A stretch of 15,253 bases of DNA from Frankiales bacterium. GTDB lineage: Bacteria; Actinomycetota; Actinomycetes; Mycobacteriales; SCTD01. A program made the position numbers and the translations under genes. Positions 14,745 through 15,253 of the stretch are shown piece by piece. Numbering within the stretch: position 1 is the first letter of the stretch; each line of letters opens with the position of its first letter. The notes under the pieces are model-generated. The model was not told the DNA's origin and did not search any database. It saw nothing but the letters and a program-made list of their open reading frames with translations. The stretch covers positions 1 to 15,253 of the forward strand of contig JAODNQ010000180.1 of NCBI GenBank assembly GCA_025464695.1, given 5' to 3'.

Positions 14745-15233
14745 TCACTCCCCCGCTGCCGCGCGGGCCAGCGCGAGCTCGAAGGCGGCGCTGACCGCGT
14801 CGAGTCCTGGCACCGAGGCGGCGTCCACCGCGGTCAGGGCGACCGTGTGGTCCTGACCGTCGAGGCAGGCCCGCCAGGTCACCCGGAACCCGTCGCTGAC
14901 CTGCCCGGAGGGCCGGTACTCGGCGTCGAGGTCGAAGAAGTGCTCGCGGACCGCCGTCTCCACGGGGGCGAGCTGGCCGGGGGTGAGCCGCTCCTGGACC
15001 CGCCACGCCGCGGGGACCGCGTGCTGCTCGATCCGGCCGTCGACCAGGGAGGTCTCGACGTCGGCGTACTCCGAGTACGTGCCGTCCGGGGCGAGCCGTC
15101 GCACGAACGCCCCGCTGCGCTGCTCCAGCAGCAGGGGCCCCCCGTCAGCGCTCACAGGACAGCCTCCCGCAGCGGGTCCGCCGCACCCGGGCAGGAGCAG
15201 CGCCAGCGCCAGTGCCCCGCACGCGGCGCGCAC
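14745..15233 (-). CDS. Putative small lipoprotein of unknown function
   Basis: A 162-residue protein whose first 17 residues (MRAACGALALALLLPGC) look like a short lipoprotein signal; the lipobox is L-P-G-C, with Pro an unusual residue at -2, and C17 would carry the lipid. The mature part is mixed alpha/beta: VRRLAPDGTYSEY is strand-like, LTPGQLAPVETAVREHFFDLDAEY is a helical segment, SDGFRVTWRACLDGQDHTVALT forms two strands, and a closing helix follows. I recognise no family with confidence. The pattern 'helix - FFDLDAEY - SDG - strand pair' recalls conserved actinobacterial lipoproteins of unknown function. Cysteines are at C5, C17, C25 and C122. Start: GTG 15233, directly preceded by an in-frame TGA, so no longer start is possible. 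A gene further upstream on the minus strand may continue outside the window. Confidence 0.7.
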   Translation of the reverse strand: MRAACGALALALLLPGCGGPAAGGCPVSADGGPLLLEQRSGAFVRRLAPDGTYSEYADVETSLVDGRIEQHAVPAAWRVQERLTPGQLAPVETAVREHFFDLDAEYRPSGQVSDGFRVTWRACLDGQDHTVALTAVDAASVPGLDAVSAAFELALARAAAGE

Positions 15234-15253
15234 TCACGCGGGGACCGGCACCG

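Overview
The window is about 15 kb of very GC-rich DNA. Its coding frames have G or C at almost every third codon position, GTG starts are common, and several genes lack a clear Shine-Dalgarno sequence. Together with the gene families present (a DesA3-type desaturase with a dedicated ferredoxin-type reductase, a WXG100-like helical protein, and a GGDEF protein with an Asp/Arg heptad region), this points to a chromosomal segment of an actinomycete. I cannot place it more precisely. I see no RNA gene, transposase, integrase or CRISPR array.

Left part (1-2639): the 3' end of a GNAT acetyltransferase runs in from the edge. A pyridoxal kinase (pdxY, minus strand) and an EPSP synthase (aroA, plus strand) follow, diverging from a 31-bp gap. 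The 3' end of aroA overlaps the 3' end of the next minus-strand gene by 64 bp.

Middle part (2576-6695): on the minus strand, selO (protein AMPylase) lies upstream of a GGDEF diguanylate cyclase, with a strong hairpin between them. On the plus strand, diverging from selO, is a small WXG100-like protein. It is followed by a 47-bp imperfect direct repeat and a Gfo/Idh/MocA oxidoreductase.

Core of interest (6702-12279): a two-sided lipid-desaturation locus. A TetR regulator, a histidine-box fatty acid desaturase and a gamma-class carbonic anhydrase-like protein run on the minus strand. Diverging from the TetR gene is a plus-strand run of a flavin/2Fe-2S reductase, a DesA3-like desaturase and an alpha/beta hydrolase. 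The hydrolase reading frame takes over exactly at the desaturase stop and probably begins at an overlapping CTG. The inferred logic is that the TetR protein controls the divergent region, the reductase passes NAD(P)H electrons to the desaturase(s), and the hydrolase is translationally coupled.

Right part (12290-15253): a lipoprotein acid phosphatase/phosphoesterase of the SapM-like type (minus strand), a divergent 12-TM major facilitator exporter, and a small putative lipoprotein of unknown function on the minus strand. Most genes are intact and ordinary for actinomycetes. The least explained features are the two-desaturase locus, the non-canonical hydrolase start, the GGDEF N-terminal heptad region, the convergent aroA/GGDEF overlap and the 47-bp repeat.
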